Shown here piece by piece: positions 44,300-55,924 of a stretch of 64,000 nt of DNA; within the stretch, counting starts at the first letter, position 1; each line of letters begins with the position of its first letter. Location: NCBI GenBank assembly GCA_017979445.1, contig JADQWC010000430.1:1-64000 (forward strand), written 5' to 3'. The notes below the pieces were generated by a model. It ran no database searches and was not told where the DNA came from. It saw only the letters and a program-made list of their open reading frames with translations. This DNA comes from Akebia trifoliata (taxonomy: Eukaryota; Streptophyta; Magnoliopsida; Ranunculales; Lardizabalaceae). The position numbers and the translations under genes were made by a program.

Positions 44300-46049
44300 G
44301 CATTTTGATGAGTGGGATGGATGGTAAGGTCGGCAATTGTGGATTAGGAGGTGGATTGGTGGTGTAGTGGTTGACGGTGTTAACTGACGATACCTTTGAC
44401 TCTTGGGTTAAGTGGACCCTAATTTTTGCCCCTATCGGTGCTATCAAATCCGAAGGATTGAAGTTGAGTTCTCTGCAGACGACATTTACCCTGTGCCCAC
44501 TCCCCTTTCCATTGTGAGTGGGTAGGGGGTTTTGATTGATATTCTGTTGCTGGGGCGGGTTGGCAGGCCCATCTAGGATGAGGGCCTTTTTATCAATTAG
44601 GTTTTGTACTTGATGCTTGAGCTACCAGCATTGGTTCGTAGAGTGCCCTGGTGCACCCATGTGGAACTCGCAGAATAAATTGGGGTTGTATCCTAGTCCT
44701 TTGGCAGCCTCCGGATTTGGCGGGCGTTTTGTAAGATACTCACCCCTGAGTAAGAGTGGTAATAATTCTGATAATGTCATGGGTAACCTGGTAAATACTC
44801 TATTCACTCTGTTGGGTCGTACTTGCTGGTTCTGCCCGTATAGTGGTGCCTGCTGTGCAACTGGTGGAGGATTTGCCCTGAATTGATTTTGAGGGGGAGG
44901 GTTCCATGTTGGCGGTGCCGATACCCATGAAGTTGTCGGTGTTGGTGGTCTTGGTGCTGGTGAAGGAATGAAGAGGGGTCGATTTGGCTGTATGTTGTTG
45001 ACCTGTGTTTCTTCATTCTTCCTTCCCATGGGCACTGGCTTTCTCTGAGGAGGGATTCCTGTTGTTGTCCCTAGACTCGTGAAATCAAAGATTAGACCAG
45101 TTCGGATCCCATCTTTGACCCGATCAGCCACTTTTACTAGGTTCGAGAATGTGCCTGTGGTGTGCCCCACCAGATGAGTATAAAAGGCATGCCCTAGTGT
45201 CGAGATAAACGTAGTGTTCATCTCTTGCTCTGTTATTGCGGGCCTTACTTGTGAGGCGGATTCTCGCCATTTTTGTGCATACTCTTTCACTGTTTCCCTC
45301 TGTTTCCTTGTCATTTTAGCCATGTTGTTTCGATCTAGCCCCACATCAGTATTGAACTGGTAATTTTGCTAAAACATTTCAGCTAAGTCTTGCCAGTTCT
45401 TAATGAGTGAGTGATCTAGTCCAGAAAACCATTTGAGCACCGGTCCGGTTAAGCTCCTTTGAAACAACTGTACCAACAACCTATCATCCTCGCCGTACTG
45501 GTACATAAAACCACAATATAACTTCAGATGCGACAGCGGACACCCTACTATGTTATATTTTTCAAACTCCGGGCATTTGAACTTGGCCGGTAGTTGAGCA
45601 TTAGGGTAGAAGCACAAATCCTTGAATCGGGTTCCGCTCATAGTGTTGAGGCATTTCATCCTCCTCATCTCTCCCTGTAGAGATTCGATCTGCTGGGCCA
45701 GTTTTTCGTTCGTTGCGCTTTTGACTTCCGTAGCTCTGTACTCACATTCATCGTCGGGAATGACTACTGGGGGTGGTCAGTTCTGTGGAATATAGAGCGG
45801 AGGCCCCTGGTATTCAGGCACTGCAGGTGGCATCGTAGTCTGAGGTCCCTGTGGAGGTTGTTCAGGTAACTCTTGATTCGACTCGGATGCGTGCTGTTGT
45901 ATCGTTTGCACTTGTAGGATGCTGGCGTTGGCTAACACAGTACTGACTATTTTTTCTTGTCTTTCGATTATCTTTAGTAGTGCTGTTATTTGCAGGTCGA
46001 TACCTGATGCTTCGGTCACTGGAGGTTGTGTTGGTTCGGAAGAACTCAT
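44300..46049 (-). pseudogene. element A gag
   Basis: The likely start is the ATG at 46049 (MSSSEPTQPP). A coiled-coil region with ITALLKIIERQEKIV follows, then the retrotransposon gag core (45668-45100: LLVQLFQRSLTGPVLKWFSG, RETVKEYAQKWRESASQVRP), a Pro-rich linker, and a finger-like CEFHMGAPGHSTNQC (about 44660) of the type seen in Tat gags. In-frame stops occur at about 45777, 45369 and 44622. The pattern matches the gag of element B at lower identity. Confidence 0.8.
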
Positions 46050-46219
46050 GGCGACGGTAGATGATCTGAGAAAATAGGGAGGCACTTCTGGCTGCTTGTA
46101 TTTCTTTCGCTTGGCTACTTGTGGGTACAGACAACCAAGGGTTACTATTTTATTTACAAAAATGAGGATGCATGATGTTTTATTAGATTAGGTAAAGTTG
46201 TTTATTATGAGTCTCGACG

Positions 46220-46745
46220 AAAAGGTAATTTCTCTGCGCGGTGCCGACATCTCCACGGAGTTGGTAAGACGTTTTACAAAATAATTACATCAGCACGGAG
46301 CTGGCATCGGTACGGAGTCGGCATCAACACGGAGTTGGCATCAACACGGAGCTGGTATCGATACGGAGTCGGTAAACATTTTGAAAGCAAAGTTTTCTCA
46401 GCACGGAGCTGGCATCGACACGGAGTCGGAAAAATATTTTGAAAAAGTAATTTCATCAGCATGGAGCTGGCATCGACACGGAGTTGGGAAAATATTTTGA
46501 AAAATAGTTTCATTAGCACAGAGCTGGCATCGACACGGAGTCGGGAAAATATTTTGAAAAATAGTTTCATCAGCACGGAGCTGGCATCGATACGGAATCG
46601 GGAAAATATTTTGAAAAATAGTTTCATCAGCACGGAGCTGGCATCGACACGGAGTCGGGAAAATATTTTGAAAAATAGTTTCATCAGCACGGAGTTGGCA
46701 TCGACACGGAGTCGGCATCAACATGGAGCTGGTAAAGCATTTTGA
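46220..46745. repeat. 57-bp tandem repeat in the gag leader of A
   Basis: Unit starts at 46507, 46564, 46621 and 46678 are exactly 57 bp apart; degenerate copies extend to about 46220. The core is GCACGGAGCTGGCATCGACA then CGGAGTCGGGAAAATATTTT. Because 57 = 3 x 19, both strands show open frames with 19-residue repeats; these are not evidence of a gene. Confidence 0.9.
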
Positions 46746-46854
46746 AAAGTGATTTCTGAGATAAATCGAGTTGGAAATACCCATATTTTTAGTAGCTTTC
46801 AATTTAGTTCTATGAAATCACCGTCGGTTAGGCAGATTTCCAAGGAAGAGGCGG

Positions 46855-46965
46855 CGCACAATGGCACTCTTAAATCACCTTGTTCCCTGAATAGACGTAG
46901 TCTATCCCCCTTGTATCAACAGGGTAAGATCTTTCTAGGCACCGACTTGATCAAGGACTGCCATT
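46855..46965 (-). promoter_or_regulatory. leader block shared with element B
   Basis: On the minus strand it carries TCGGTGCCTA, AGATCTT and ACAAGGGGGATAGACTACG, with a hairpin ATAGAC/GTCTAT at 46891-46905. The same block in the same order lies at about 53575-53700 in element B. It is about 840 bp before gag here. Confidence 0.65.
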
Positions 46966-47084
46966 GGTGTTTTTTGGAAATTTTTGTTTTTTTTTGTTTT
47001 TTGTTTTTTTTTTTTAAGTTGGATGCGTTTGGGTAGATTGATCGATTGTTATCTTTGTTAGATCCTGAACTTGGTTCGAAATTG

Positions 47085-47470
47085 AATCTGGATCCGGCTT
47101 GTAGTGGATCTGGGTCTTAGACCCAGTCGAGACGGATTTGGGTTGTGGTCTCAATGGATCTGGGTTGTAAACCCAGTTGGAATGGATTTAGGTCTGGGTC
47201 GTGGACCCGGTTGGGTCGGATCTAGATTGTGGACCCAGTTGGATTGGATCTGGGTCGTAACCCAGTTGGAAATGGATCTGGGTCGCGACCCAGTTGGATT
47301 GGATCTGGGTCGTGACCCAGTTCGGTTGGATCTGGGTCGTAACTTAGTCGAAAATGGATCTGGGTCGTTACCCAGTTGGATTGGGTCTGGACCGTGGACC
47401 CAGTTGGATGGTACGGATTTTAACCCAATTGGATTGGATCTGGGTCGTAACCCAATTTAAATGGGTACAA
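47085..47470. repeat. CTGGGTC..GACCCAG repeat array in the A leader
   Basis: About ten units of 33-39 bp occur, of the form TTGGATTGGATCTGGGTCGT then AACCCAG or GACCCAG. Many contain CTGGGTC-GT-GACCCAG, so each unit is itself a short hairpin. A long plus-strand ORF here is a product of the repeat. Confidence 0.8.
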
Positions 47471-47700
47471 GTGGGGACCCAACTCACAAAATTGTTTCGA
47501 GTTGGCAAATCCGCAAATTCCTCCATTCTTTTTTTTTTTGTTTTTGTTTTTGAAAACATTGATTGCAAAAACCCATTTTACACAATTTGTCCCCAAAACT
47601 TAGGATTTTCCTAAGGGTACCATCACCGTTTGATCAATAGTGAGCGGGCCCCTTCAAAATGGACTGTCGAGTTCATTCAGTAGTGTCGAGTTCACTCTAG

Positions 47701-47880
47701 TCCGTGTTGATGGCACGGATGTAATGTTCATTCTGTTATCCGTGTCTTGGGCACGGATGAGCCATTAATTATTTTCAACCGTTCTCAAGACACGGTTAAA
47801 ACAGTCATTGTTTCAACCGTGTTACAGACACGGATGAAGCACATTTTGATCCATCCGTGCCCTGGGTACGGACCAGAATG
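47701..47880. promoter_or_regulatory. CCGTG palindrome array 3 (leader of A)
   Basis: Five inverted repeats occur: 47701-47719 (TCCGTG/CACGGA), 47738-47758 (ATCCGTG/CACGGAT), 47777-47797 (AACCGT/ACGGTT), 47815-47834 (CCGTGT/ACACGG) and about 47853-47872. It ends with ACGGACCAGAATGAA, as arrays 1 and 2 end. It lies between the PBS and gag of element A. Confidence 0.8.
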
Positions 47881-48601
47881 AAATCTAGATTCTGGAATTT
47901 TCACAGAACTGTTTCTTTTTGCCCTTGTTTTCAATGTCCCCTCACTGTTTTTGGATCTCTTGGCTCTCTGTTTTTTTTTATTATTTTGAATATGATGCAA
48001 CAAGCATTCCCTCCCCTTTACCTAAGGGGATATAAATGGAAAGAAAAGCAAACCTATGCTCTAATTGCCACCTTTGGGCTTACAATTTGGGCTTCAAGGC
48101 CCGACCACAACTTGTACAATTACAACATTGTTTGGGGGTCGATATAACATCCAAAATTTGTGTCCTAGCTCATCTAGCCGGGCATATGCATGAGTTTAAT
48201 AGGTGGCTTCAAGGCTACCCAATCTTCAAACCTCGGTGCATACCGAAGTACACACATTGTTGGTTGGTGATCGGGTTTGATGTGTTCATTCCTGACACTT
48301 GAAATAACGATCTCAAGCCGTGGAACTACTAAGCATCGGGGGTTATGTATAGTGAGGGTGGGGCGGCTTGGAAGTGAGGCGATGCCGCGAGTGCACATGT
48401 GTATTTTCATTCATTATTTTTCATCAACCCCCTTACAAATATCATAAACAAGAATGTAAGTAAATATTACAATTGTGGACATAAGAATGACATCAAAAGT
48501 AAAACAAAATACACACAACAACAAGAAACAAAATTAGTAAACTAAAAATCGAATTTTTTTTTTTCAAATGACCGAGTTACTCGCGAGGGATGAGCCTAAA
48601 G
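47881..48601. other. 5' part of the A leader
   Basis: This is 720 bp after the PBS on the minus strand. Long ORFs (47857-48302) show no known domain. No repeat was seen. Confidence 0.4.
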
Positions 48602-48621
48602 TCCCCAATGGAGTCCCCAGC
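48602..48621 (-). promoter_or_regulatory. primer binding site of element A
   Basis: On the minus strand the LTR end TCTACA is followed by GCTGGGGACTCCATTGGGGA, close to the TGGCGACTCC...GGGGAC start of plant Tat/Athila-type elements. It fixes A as a minus-strand element. Confidence 0.65.
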
Positions 48622-49112
48622 TGTAGATACATGGGTTTCGTCATTACGACGGCCACATCTACGATAGTTTGGAGTCGCCACCATTCAAGTTGGAAGTGGG
48701 TGTGAATGGTCACCCGATGTACATTTTTTGTGAAAAGTGACATTTTGGGCGTTAGTGACTCACAACAGATAAATGTTGATCTAACCTAGAGGCTTGGGTA
48801 AGTGGCTCGGTTGGAGAAAAGGGAAGGGGTTAGGCACCCTTTTCTCCCCGCCAAGTAGCGGTAACCTCAACGTAACCCGGTTGTTTTAATTTTAACAAAA
48901 TGTGGGAAAATAAAGTACCACGTGGAGGTGTTTGTACCCTCGATAGGGATTCATTTTCGGCTTGATCATATGGTCATTTCATTAATGGAAATGACCCTTT
49001 TAGACTATTAGCCTTGGGGTCCATTCATACTCAACTTGTTTAAAATAAAATGAAAAGAAAGGGGATGGTAGAAGAGGGAAGAGAAGAAGATTAGAGAGAG
49101 AGGGGAGGGGGG
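48622..49112 (-). repeat. 5' LTR of element A, truncated by element B
   Basis: It matches 21570-21916 plus 23586-23723. It stops in a G-rich run at 49112, where the B LTR begins; the rest must lie beyond the right end of the window. Confidence 0.8.
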
Positions 49113-50866
49113 TGTAGACACCTCATTTTTGCATTCGCCTGATTAATCAACTCGTCAACCCGATCGTAACGATTCCCAATGATGGATGTTTATTCCATTG
49201 CTTTATTTTGTTACCATATATGTTTCAGAAATTCGGATGAGGTATCTCGAACTGACAAAACCTTAGAAACCACGCTACGTTAGGAAAATATGACCCCAGA
49301 AACATAGAAATCATCATCTTGCAGACCCAAAAAGAAGTTTCACGATAAAAATCATTAAAAATTGATCAAATTACCAAAATACCCTAACATCAAAACAATC
49401 CTAGAGCCTACGTTACGATTAGGAAAACCCTTTCGAACACATAAAATAACAAATCGAAACTAAATAAATCACTTCGTCAATTTTTACAAAATTCGATAAA
49501 ATTATGAAAATGCCCCTCATAAAGTTCACAACCATTTCACACAAAAAAATTTCATAAATAACACAAACTAATATTTCCATTGAATTCCTTACCAAAAATC
49601 GATTCTAAAACATCCTAGAACATTAAAAACCGACTTAAAACGTGAAAAGTTCTCTCCGGGGGTAAAACGGTAATTTCACAATTTTCATAATTAAAATTTT
49701 TGAAATTAATAAATAAAACATTAAATAATTAAAGTGAAACATTAATGAAATTAATTTAAAATTTTGAACAAAAAAAATCGAACAATCGAGCTTTCATGGA
49801 AAATTGTTGAGGGTTCGTGAGATATTTCTGTAAGGACCCCTCCATTTGGGGGTCCAAAGAATTAAAGATATAATAGAGGAGGGTTCTCCAAAAATTTAAA
49901 TTCAAACTAGCAAGACTAAGGTCATGGTATTAAAGTCAATCAAGTGAGACTAAGGTCAAAATTAAAGTCAATTAAGCAAGACTGAAGTCAAGATATTAAA
50001 AGTCAATCAATTCAGACTAAAGTCAAAATATTAAAATTCAAACAAATAAGACCAAAATTCAAAATCATAATAGAGTTCTAGTTAAATAATAACTCTATCT
50101 AATAGAGTTCTAATTAAAACACAACTCCACCTAAAACAATTCTAGTTAAAACACAACTCTACCTAAAACAATTCTAAGTAAAACACAACTCTAATTAAAA
50201 GAACTCTAATTAAACACTAACTCTATCTAAATCAACCCCTAAAAAAATCTATAAATAGGGGTGCTAACACCCTATTTTCGTATCAAATCATAAATCCTAA
50301 GAGAAGTAGGTCCAAAAGCCCCCTAGCCTCCCATAAATCCTAGTTTTGGAGCCCCAACTCCTTACCTAACATCCCTTCTTCGATTTTAGCCTAAAAAATA
50401 CCTAAAAGCCCTTCAAGAACACCTCAAAATCCATTAACAAACACGAAGAATTCAGATCCAAGAAAGAAGAGATACCTTGCCTCGGAGATCGAAAATCAAA
50501 TCCGGAGACAGAACGAAGCAAGAAGTACGGTACAAGGAGCAATTTTTGTCGGATCTGAGGGAACAAAGTCTTTGCTATCGAAAAGGTATAACTTTTTATT
50601 TTTTATTTTTTATTATTATCTAGGTTTTTAGCAATGTAATTTATTTGGAAAGTTAGTAGAGACCGGCTTTGGCCGGGCGGGGTTGGTGCCTAACACCTTC
50701 CAACCCCGTAACATGATTCCCGAATTCAATTTTTTCTGTTCTAGATTAGTTCTTTATCTACTTAGAGTCATTGATCGGTTCCTAGACCGTAATAACTAGG
50801 TGGTGACTCCCAAACCTCAAGGGTCAAAAGCGGATCCGCGCACCCCTCGGATCGAGGACGCTTTCA
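49113..50866 (+). repeat. 5' LTR of element B
   Basis: It runs from TGTAGACACCTC to GGACGCTTTCA, 1754 bp, followed by a PBS. Near its end it carries CCTAACACCTTCCAACCCCG and CTAGGTGGTGACTCCC, also found in the solo LTR at 21922-23580. Confidence 0.85.
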
Positions 50867-50886
50867 TTGGCTACTCCACTAGGGAC
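50867..50886 (+). promoter_or_regulatory. primer binding site of element B
   Basis: TTGGCTACTCCACTAGGGAC is close to the TTGGCGACTCCACTGGGGAC start common in plant Tat/Athila-type elements. Confidence 0.75.
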
Positions 50887-53800
50887 ATTTGAGGATCAAA
50901 CTTGAAAGGCCCCAAGTATGGGAAACATTGCCAGTAGGACTTAGATTTTTTTTTAAAAATTATTTTATTTAATTTTTAGTTATTTGTTTAGTTGTTTATT
51001 TTATTTTTATTTTTTTTTGTTCAATTATTGAGCACTGGTTTGGATGTTGAATATTTTATTTTGACACTTTTTTTATGGATCATCGAAGGGTTATTCAAAA
51101 TGACCTTAAAATCATGCAGGATTTCAAGAAGGTAATGGTCTAAAATAATGGGTGTTGACTCATTGTTTACTTGGATTATTATTTATTTTTTTGTATTATC
51201 CTTTATTAATACCCTTTGGTTCAATTTTGGATATTTCGGATTTGGCATATAATTTTTCTTTTTTATTCAATCTGGGGTCATTTTGGGATGACCCTAAATA
51301 ATGAAAGATTCAAATTGACATAAATTGAGGATGGAATGATGGTGGTTGGGATGAGAGTTATGATATATATATATTTTTTTAAAAGAAAAAAAAATAATTT
51401 TGGATGATTTTTTGGCACGTTACTAGGCATAGGGGCGAGTTGTGAAAAACAAATTTATTTGTGAGTGATGCACTAAGAAACGAAAAAATTGTTTTTTTTA
51501 ATGTTGTTCGTGATGCGGAGAGAATTCCAAGAAAAAAAAATTAGAAAAAAAATCGCAAAATTTTTTTTTTACGCGTGGTGTGTCATTAGTAGAAATCTGT
51601 TTCTACTATTGTTTATCTCCTTCTCCAAAATAACAGAATGAAAAACAGCAGAGAAAGAAGAGAAGACGTCCCTCTCTTTCATCTCTTCCTCTCTCTCTCT
51701 CTCTCCCCCTCTCTCTCTCCCTCAATCAACTTCTTCTTTGACTGTTCATCCAATCTCTTCGTTCCTAGAAATCGTAGATTGTTTGCAATCAAGCTTTTCT
51801 TGTTGATCTTTAGAATAGCAAGGCCAGTCAAGCTTTCGATTGGCATAAAAAAGTTTCAAGGTTCCTTACAAGGTCATTTGCAACCTTAGTCCATTTGATG
51901 TAAGAGTTCGATGGAGGAGTATTTTGGGGTTTTGAAGTGGGTGTTGCAGTATGGAAAGAAAAAAAACCATAGGTTTCATTGATCAAATTGAGAAGGTTTA
52001 GTTCTTCAAATGTTGATCGGTTTCCAACTGATAACTTATTGATCAGGTCATTTTGTTTCTCCACATTTGAGTTCTTGAATTAACAAATTTGATTGTGAGC
52101 AATTATCTCAACTTGTTAAAGCTGGTAACTAATTAATCTTCAACATCGTAAATTTTTATTTATTTTATTTATTTAGTTATTTATTTATTTCTCTTATGGA
52201 TGAGAATTACTAATAAAAGATTAGAAGAAAGCAATGTTGGTTTAGGGTTGAAGAACATGTAAAAATAAGTAAAGGGAGGGACTACGAACAGCTTATGTAT
52301 GGTTAATAAGAGAATTTTTTTTTTCACGCTAGCACACCATCAACATATTTGTGAATTGTTTTTTTTCCTTTAACAACGAACAAGTTGGCGTGACAATGAA
52401 AAAAAATTTCTCGTTCTTTTGCTGTAATTTTAATTTTTCCCTTTTAATAATTTTTTTTCAATTAAAAAAAGATTTCTTTTGTTTTAAAATCAATTTCTTT
52501 AAATAAGATAAAGTTTTTTATTTTTATTTTTTTTATATATATATTTTTTCAATGCTTGACAAAATAAAAATTAGTTTGTTTTTCTAAACAATTTTTTTTT
52601 CTTTATAAATCTTCACTCCCTATCTCCAATAATTATCATTCCATTCATAATTTAATATGCCTTAAAATCCCAATTTGTCTAAGGTCACCCAAAATAACCT
52701 TGATTGGACCATAAAAAAAAAAAGAAAAAAAAAGAAAGGGGAATTTACTTTTGGGGAATTCTTCTTAGTCAAACTCATAGTATACCATGTGATATTCAAT
52801 GTTTTCTTGAGTGCGTCATTTTGTTGTGATATGTGTGTGATCGTGATTGATTGATCTTGATTGGTATGTGTAAATATCTTGATTATTGACATTAGACCAT
52901 ATTTTGATATATCATATCCATCCTTCTTTAATGCCTTAATTAGCTTGATCACACGCTATTGATCGATGATCGATTTATTAAGTGATTTGAGAGTAGATAT
53001 TTATGTGATATCTCATACACATATCATGATCTCAATTGAGATACATATGACATGTGCAGGCCTTGATCCTAACGTTGTGAATGTTGAATATTTTGATTAA
53101 TATCATGGGATATCTTTGCATGTATAATATGATTGGACCCATGGGCCCATTTGTTTGGAAAAGGCCCCGGGCACACCCCACCCTGTTTTGCACACACCAC
53201 ATGCACGTTTACTGTTTTACTCACTTACACGTCCCGTATAGCCAACGTGGCACTAGTGCGTGGCCCGGTCTCTTCGAAGATGCGACGTCATTCATGAAAA
53301 TCATAACTCCAGTCACGTACCTTAGGGTATATCAAACTGGGGGCATTAATACCGTCTGATCAGGTGATTCTGAGAGATATATTGATGCACCCAGGCTGGA
53401 GCGACTTGAGCCTTTGACCTATTGTGAGCCACACAGTCACATGTCCCGATTGCCAACGTAGTACTAGTACATGGTCGGTCCCCTCGTAGGACGCCAAACC
53501 ATTTATGAAAGCTACAATTCTTGACTCGTACCCGTAGGTGTAAAAGATAATCTAAGTATATCAATTGCACTTCTTGGTCAAAATCGGTGCCTAAGCAAGA
53601 TCTTGTCCCACTGTACCCTACTGTACAAGGGGGATAGACTACGTCTATTCTAGACGAGAGGTATTTAAGTGGGCCCTTGCTCAGCATTGTACGCCACCTC
53701 TCAACTGGAGATCAAACTGGCTGTTTTTGACTTCAGAGAAGTGAATTGAGATTTTAGATTATCACCTATACGGTATATAAAACCAAGTCACCACGTATCG

Positions 53801-54475
53801 AGAGGTATATAGGTGTATTTGGGCAAGGGTGGCCAGATAAATTGCATTGCATGTAGTAAACCTAGAGTCAAGAAGCCTTCCTATAGGTCACGACTCGAAC
53901 TAACTATGGGTGTTCCCGGGTTGCTTTATTCAATCCATCCAACAGGTAAGTGGGTGGACCGATCCAGAATAATCAAACAAAACCCGCAATATCGGACCGA
54001 CCCAATCAGTGAAATGTACCGATTAAACCAGTTGGCCCAATTGACAAATGGATCAAACTAATCAATACCAAATCAGTTGGACTAATTGGTTTCACTTTTA
54101 AAGGTCCATACCACTTTGTATAGAAATATTCGATCTTAGGATCAAATTAATTTGTCTAATCAAAGGTTCAATCCCAATCAGGGGTAGACCTGTGTCTAAT
54201 CTTTCTCACCTTCTTGATCACTATAAACTTATAGTATATTTGGATTCGATATTTTCCACCGAACTTGGGCTATTATATATCAAAATTCTAATCATGTAGT
54301 TAAGAGTCAAACCTTTAGAGTCAATGGTTAACTTTGGTTTAGTTCCAATCAGGTGATAATTGGTCCCAAACGTTCTAAACCTCCATCTGTACCACTTTGG
54401 GTCTATGAAAATAGTCGTCTTTCCAGAGTACCATTGCCAAGTAGTCAGTCTTTGCCACGAGAAGAAACGAATACC
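50887..54475 (+). other. 3.6-kb leader of element B
   Basis: It is mostly AT-rich, with a CT microsatellite (about 51690-51722) and an imperfect ~212-bp tandem duplication (about 53229-53330 and 53441-53545: GCCAACGT-G-ACTAGT, ATTCATGAAA/ATTTATGAAA). No gene was recognised. Confidence 0.5.
53575..53700 (+). promoter_or_regulatory. leader block shared with element A
   Basis: It reads TCGGTGCCTAAG, AGATCTTGTCCCACTG and ACAAGGGGGATAGACTACG. It includes a perfect hairpin ATAGAC-TAC-GTCTAT at 53634-53648, and lies about 830 bp before the gag ATG. Confidence 0.65.
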
Positions 54476-55924
54476 ATGGATGAAGCTGCACTCCGTCAGA
54501 TTTTAGAATCTTTTCAAGCACAGATTATTGCTTCTGTCCAAACACAAATTGAATCCCTGAAAATTGAAAATGGAAAAGATAAAGCTATAGAACCTCAGGA
54601 TGTGTTTGACCTCGTTGAAAACCAAGAAGATGATCAGTTACACGTCGACCCTGTCCTAGCTCATCGAATAACTCAGGTTGAAACTGCTTTGAAGAATATT
54701 AAAGACCCTGACGATCTTACTCTTGGATTAGGGGAAATGACCTTGTTTCCCACGGTCCGTCTGCCAGAGAAGTTTACAATGCCAGATATGGAGAAGTTTG
54801 ACGGTATTGGATGCCCTAGGACTCACTTAAAAGTATATGTCGGCATCATGCAATCTTAGGGTTTGAGTGAAGAACAGATAGCACAACTTTTTCAAAGAAC
54901 CCTTACAGGTCCTGCCCTACGCTGGTTAATGTTATTGGATTCATCTCAGGTAAGAACATGGCATGAATTGATGAAGGAGTTTATTGGTCGGTATTCATTC
55001 AACACGGATATTGAACTTACAAGAAGAGACCTAGAAACTACTAAACAGAAATCCAGAGAAACTTTCACTGAGTTCATTGCTCGATGGAGAGCTAAAGTTG
55101 CTCAATTGTGGGACCGACCTCAAGATAAGGAACAAGTCAAGATTATCCTCAGGAATCTCACTCCAAATTATGCCAAGTACTTGATGCCTCAGTACCTTCC
55201 TACTTTTCAATCCCTCCTTGAAGTTGGAAATCAAGTTGAAGATGCCTATTCTTCGGGACTTTTTGGTAACTCGTCTGAGTCAAAACCCAAACATTTCAAA
55301 CCTAATGTCAATTCCTTACAAGTGGCCAACACCTCTTTCGCACTATCTCCTTAAGCTACTCAGCCTTCACAAACTAAGCCCAGGAGACAGTTTGCCAATC
55401 TTGGAATGTCCCTTAGTGTTGCTTATCAAAAATTGATGAAAAGGGGCTTGCTAACGCCTTTACAACCTAAGCATTTACCTAATCCTCTTCCCCCAAACAT
55501 GGATAATGGGCAATTCTGTGAATTCTATCAGATGCCTGGTCATGTTCTTGACAGGTGTATTACTCTTCGACATGCTATTCAAGACCTTATTGAGTAAGGA
55601 AAAGTCACCATACCCACTCATACTACTCCCAATGTTAAGACTAACCCTTTGCCTACTTTTCAAAATCAGCCCCCTCCTACTCTGAACCTAATATTTATAT
55701 CCAAACCCGAATCAATTGATCCAGTTTCCTTCATTCACCCAATTGGTCTTAACAGTGCATTCGTTCCATGCCAGAATGAGCTCAACTACCCTAAGGCAAT
55801 GATAGAATTGAAGAATAGAGAAATCATTGAAGCAACGGGTTGTCCCGCATATGACAGGCTTGAATCGAAATATGAAGAGATAGTAAAAACGAGCAAGTTC
55901 AAGTCATCTATCGAAGATAACTGA
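54476..55924 (+). pseudogene. gag of element B with three stop codons
   Basis: One frame runs from the ATG (MDEAALRQIL) to TGA at 55922, about 482 codons. It has a coiled coil (residues 1-40), an acidic stretch, the gag core (about 100-270: PDMEKFDGIGCPRTHLKVY, QLFQRTLTGPALRW, ETFTEFIARWRAKVAQLW), a Pro-rich linker, and a finger-like CEFYQMPGHVLDRC (about 345-360) in which one ligand is Tyr. Stops in frame are TAG 54857, TAA 55352 and TAA 55595; sequence is conserved after each, so they look recent. It would form particles only if another source supplied pol. Confidence 0.8.

Noticed and set aside
46274..46802. Long ORFs on both strands with 19-residue repeats
   Set aside because: They follow from the 57-bp tandem repeat (57 = 3 x 19). 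No start context, no domain, and the region is the leader of element A.
47104..47614. Gly/Asp-rich repetitive ORF
   Set aside because: Product of the CTGGGTC/GACCCAG repeat array in the leader of A.
53813..54061. 82-residue ORF in the B leader
   Set aside because: No domain and not followed by gag in frame; taken as leader sequence.
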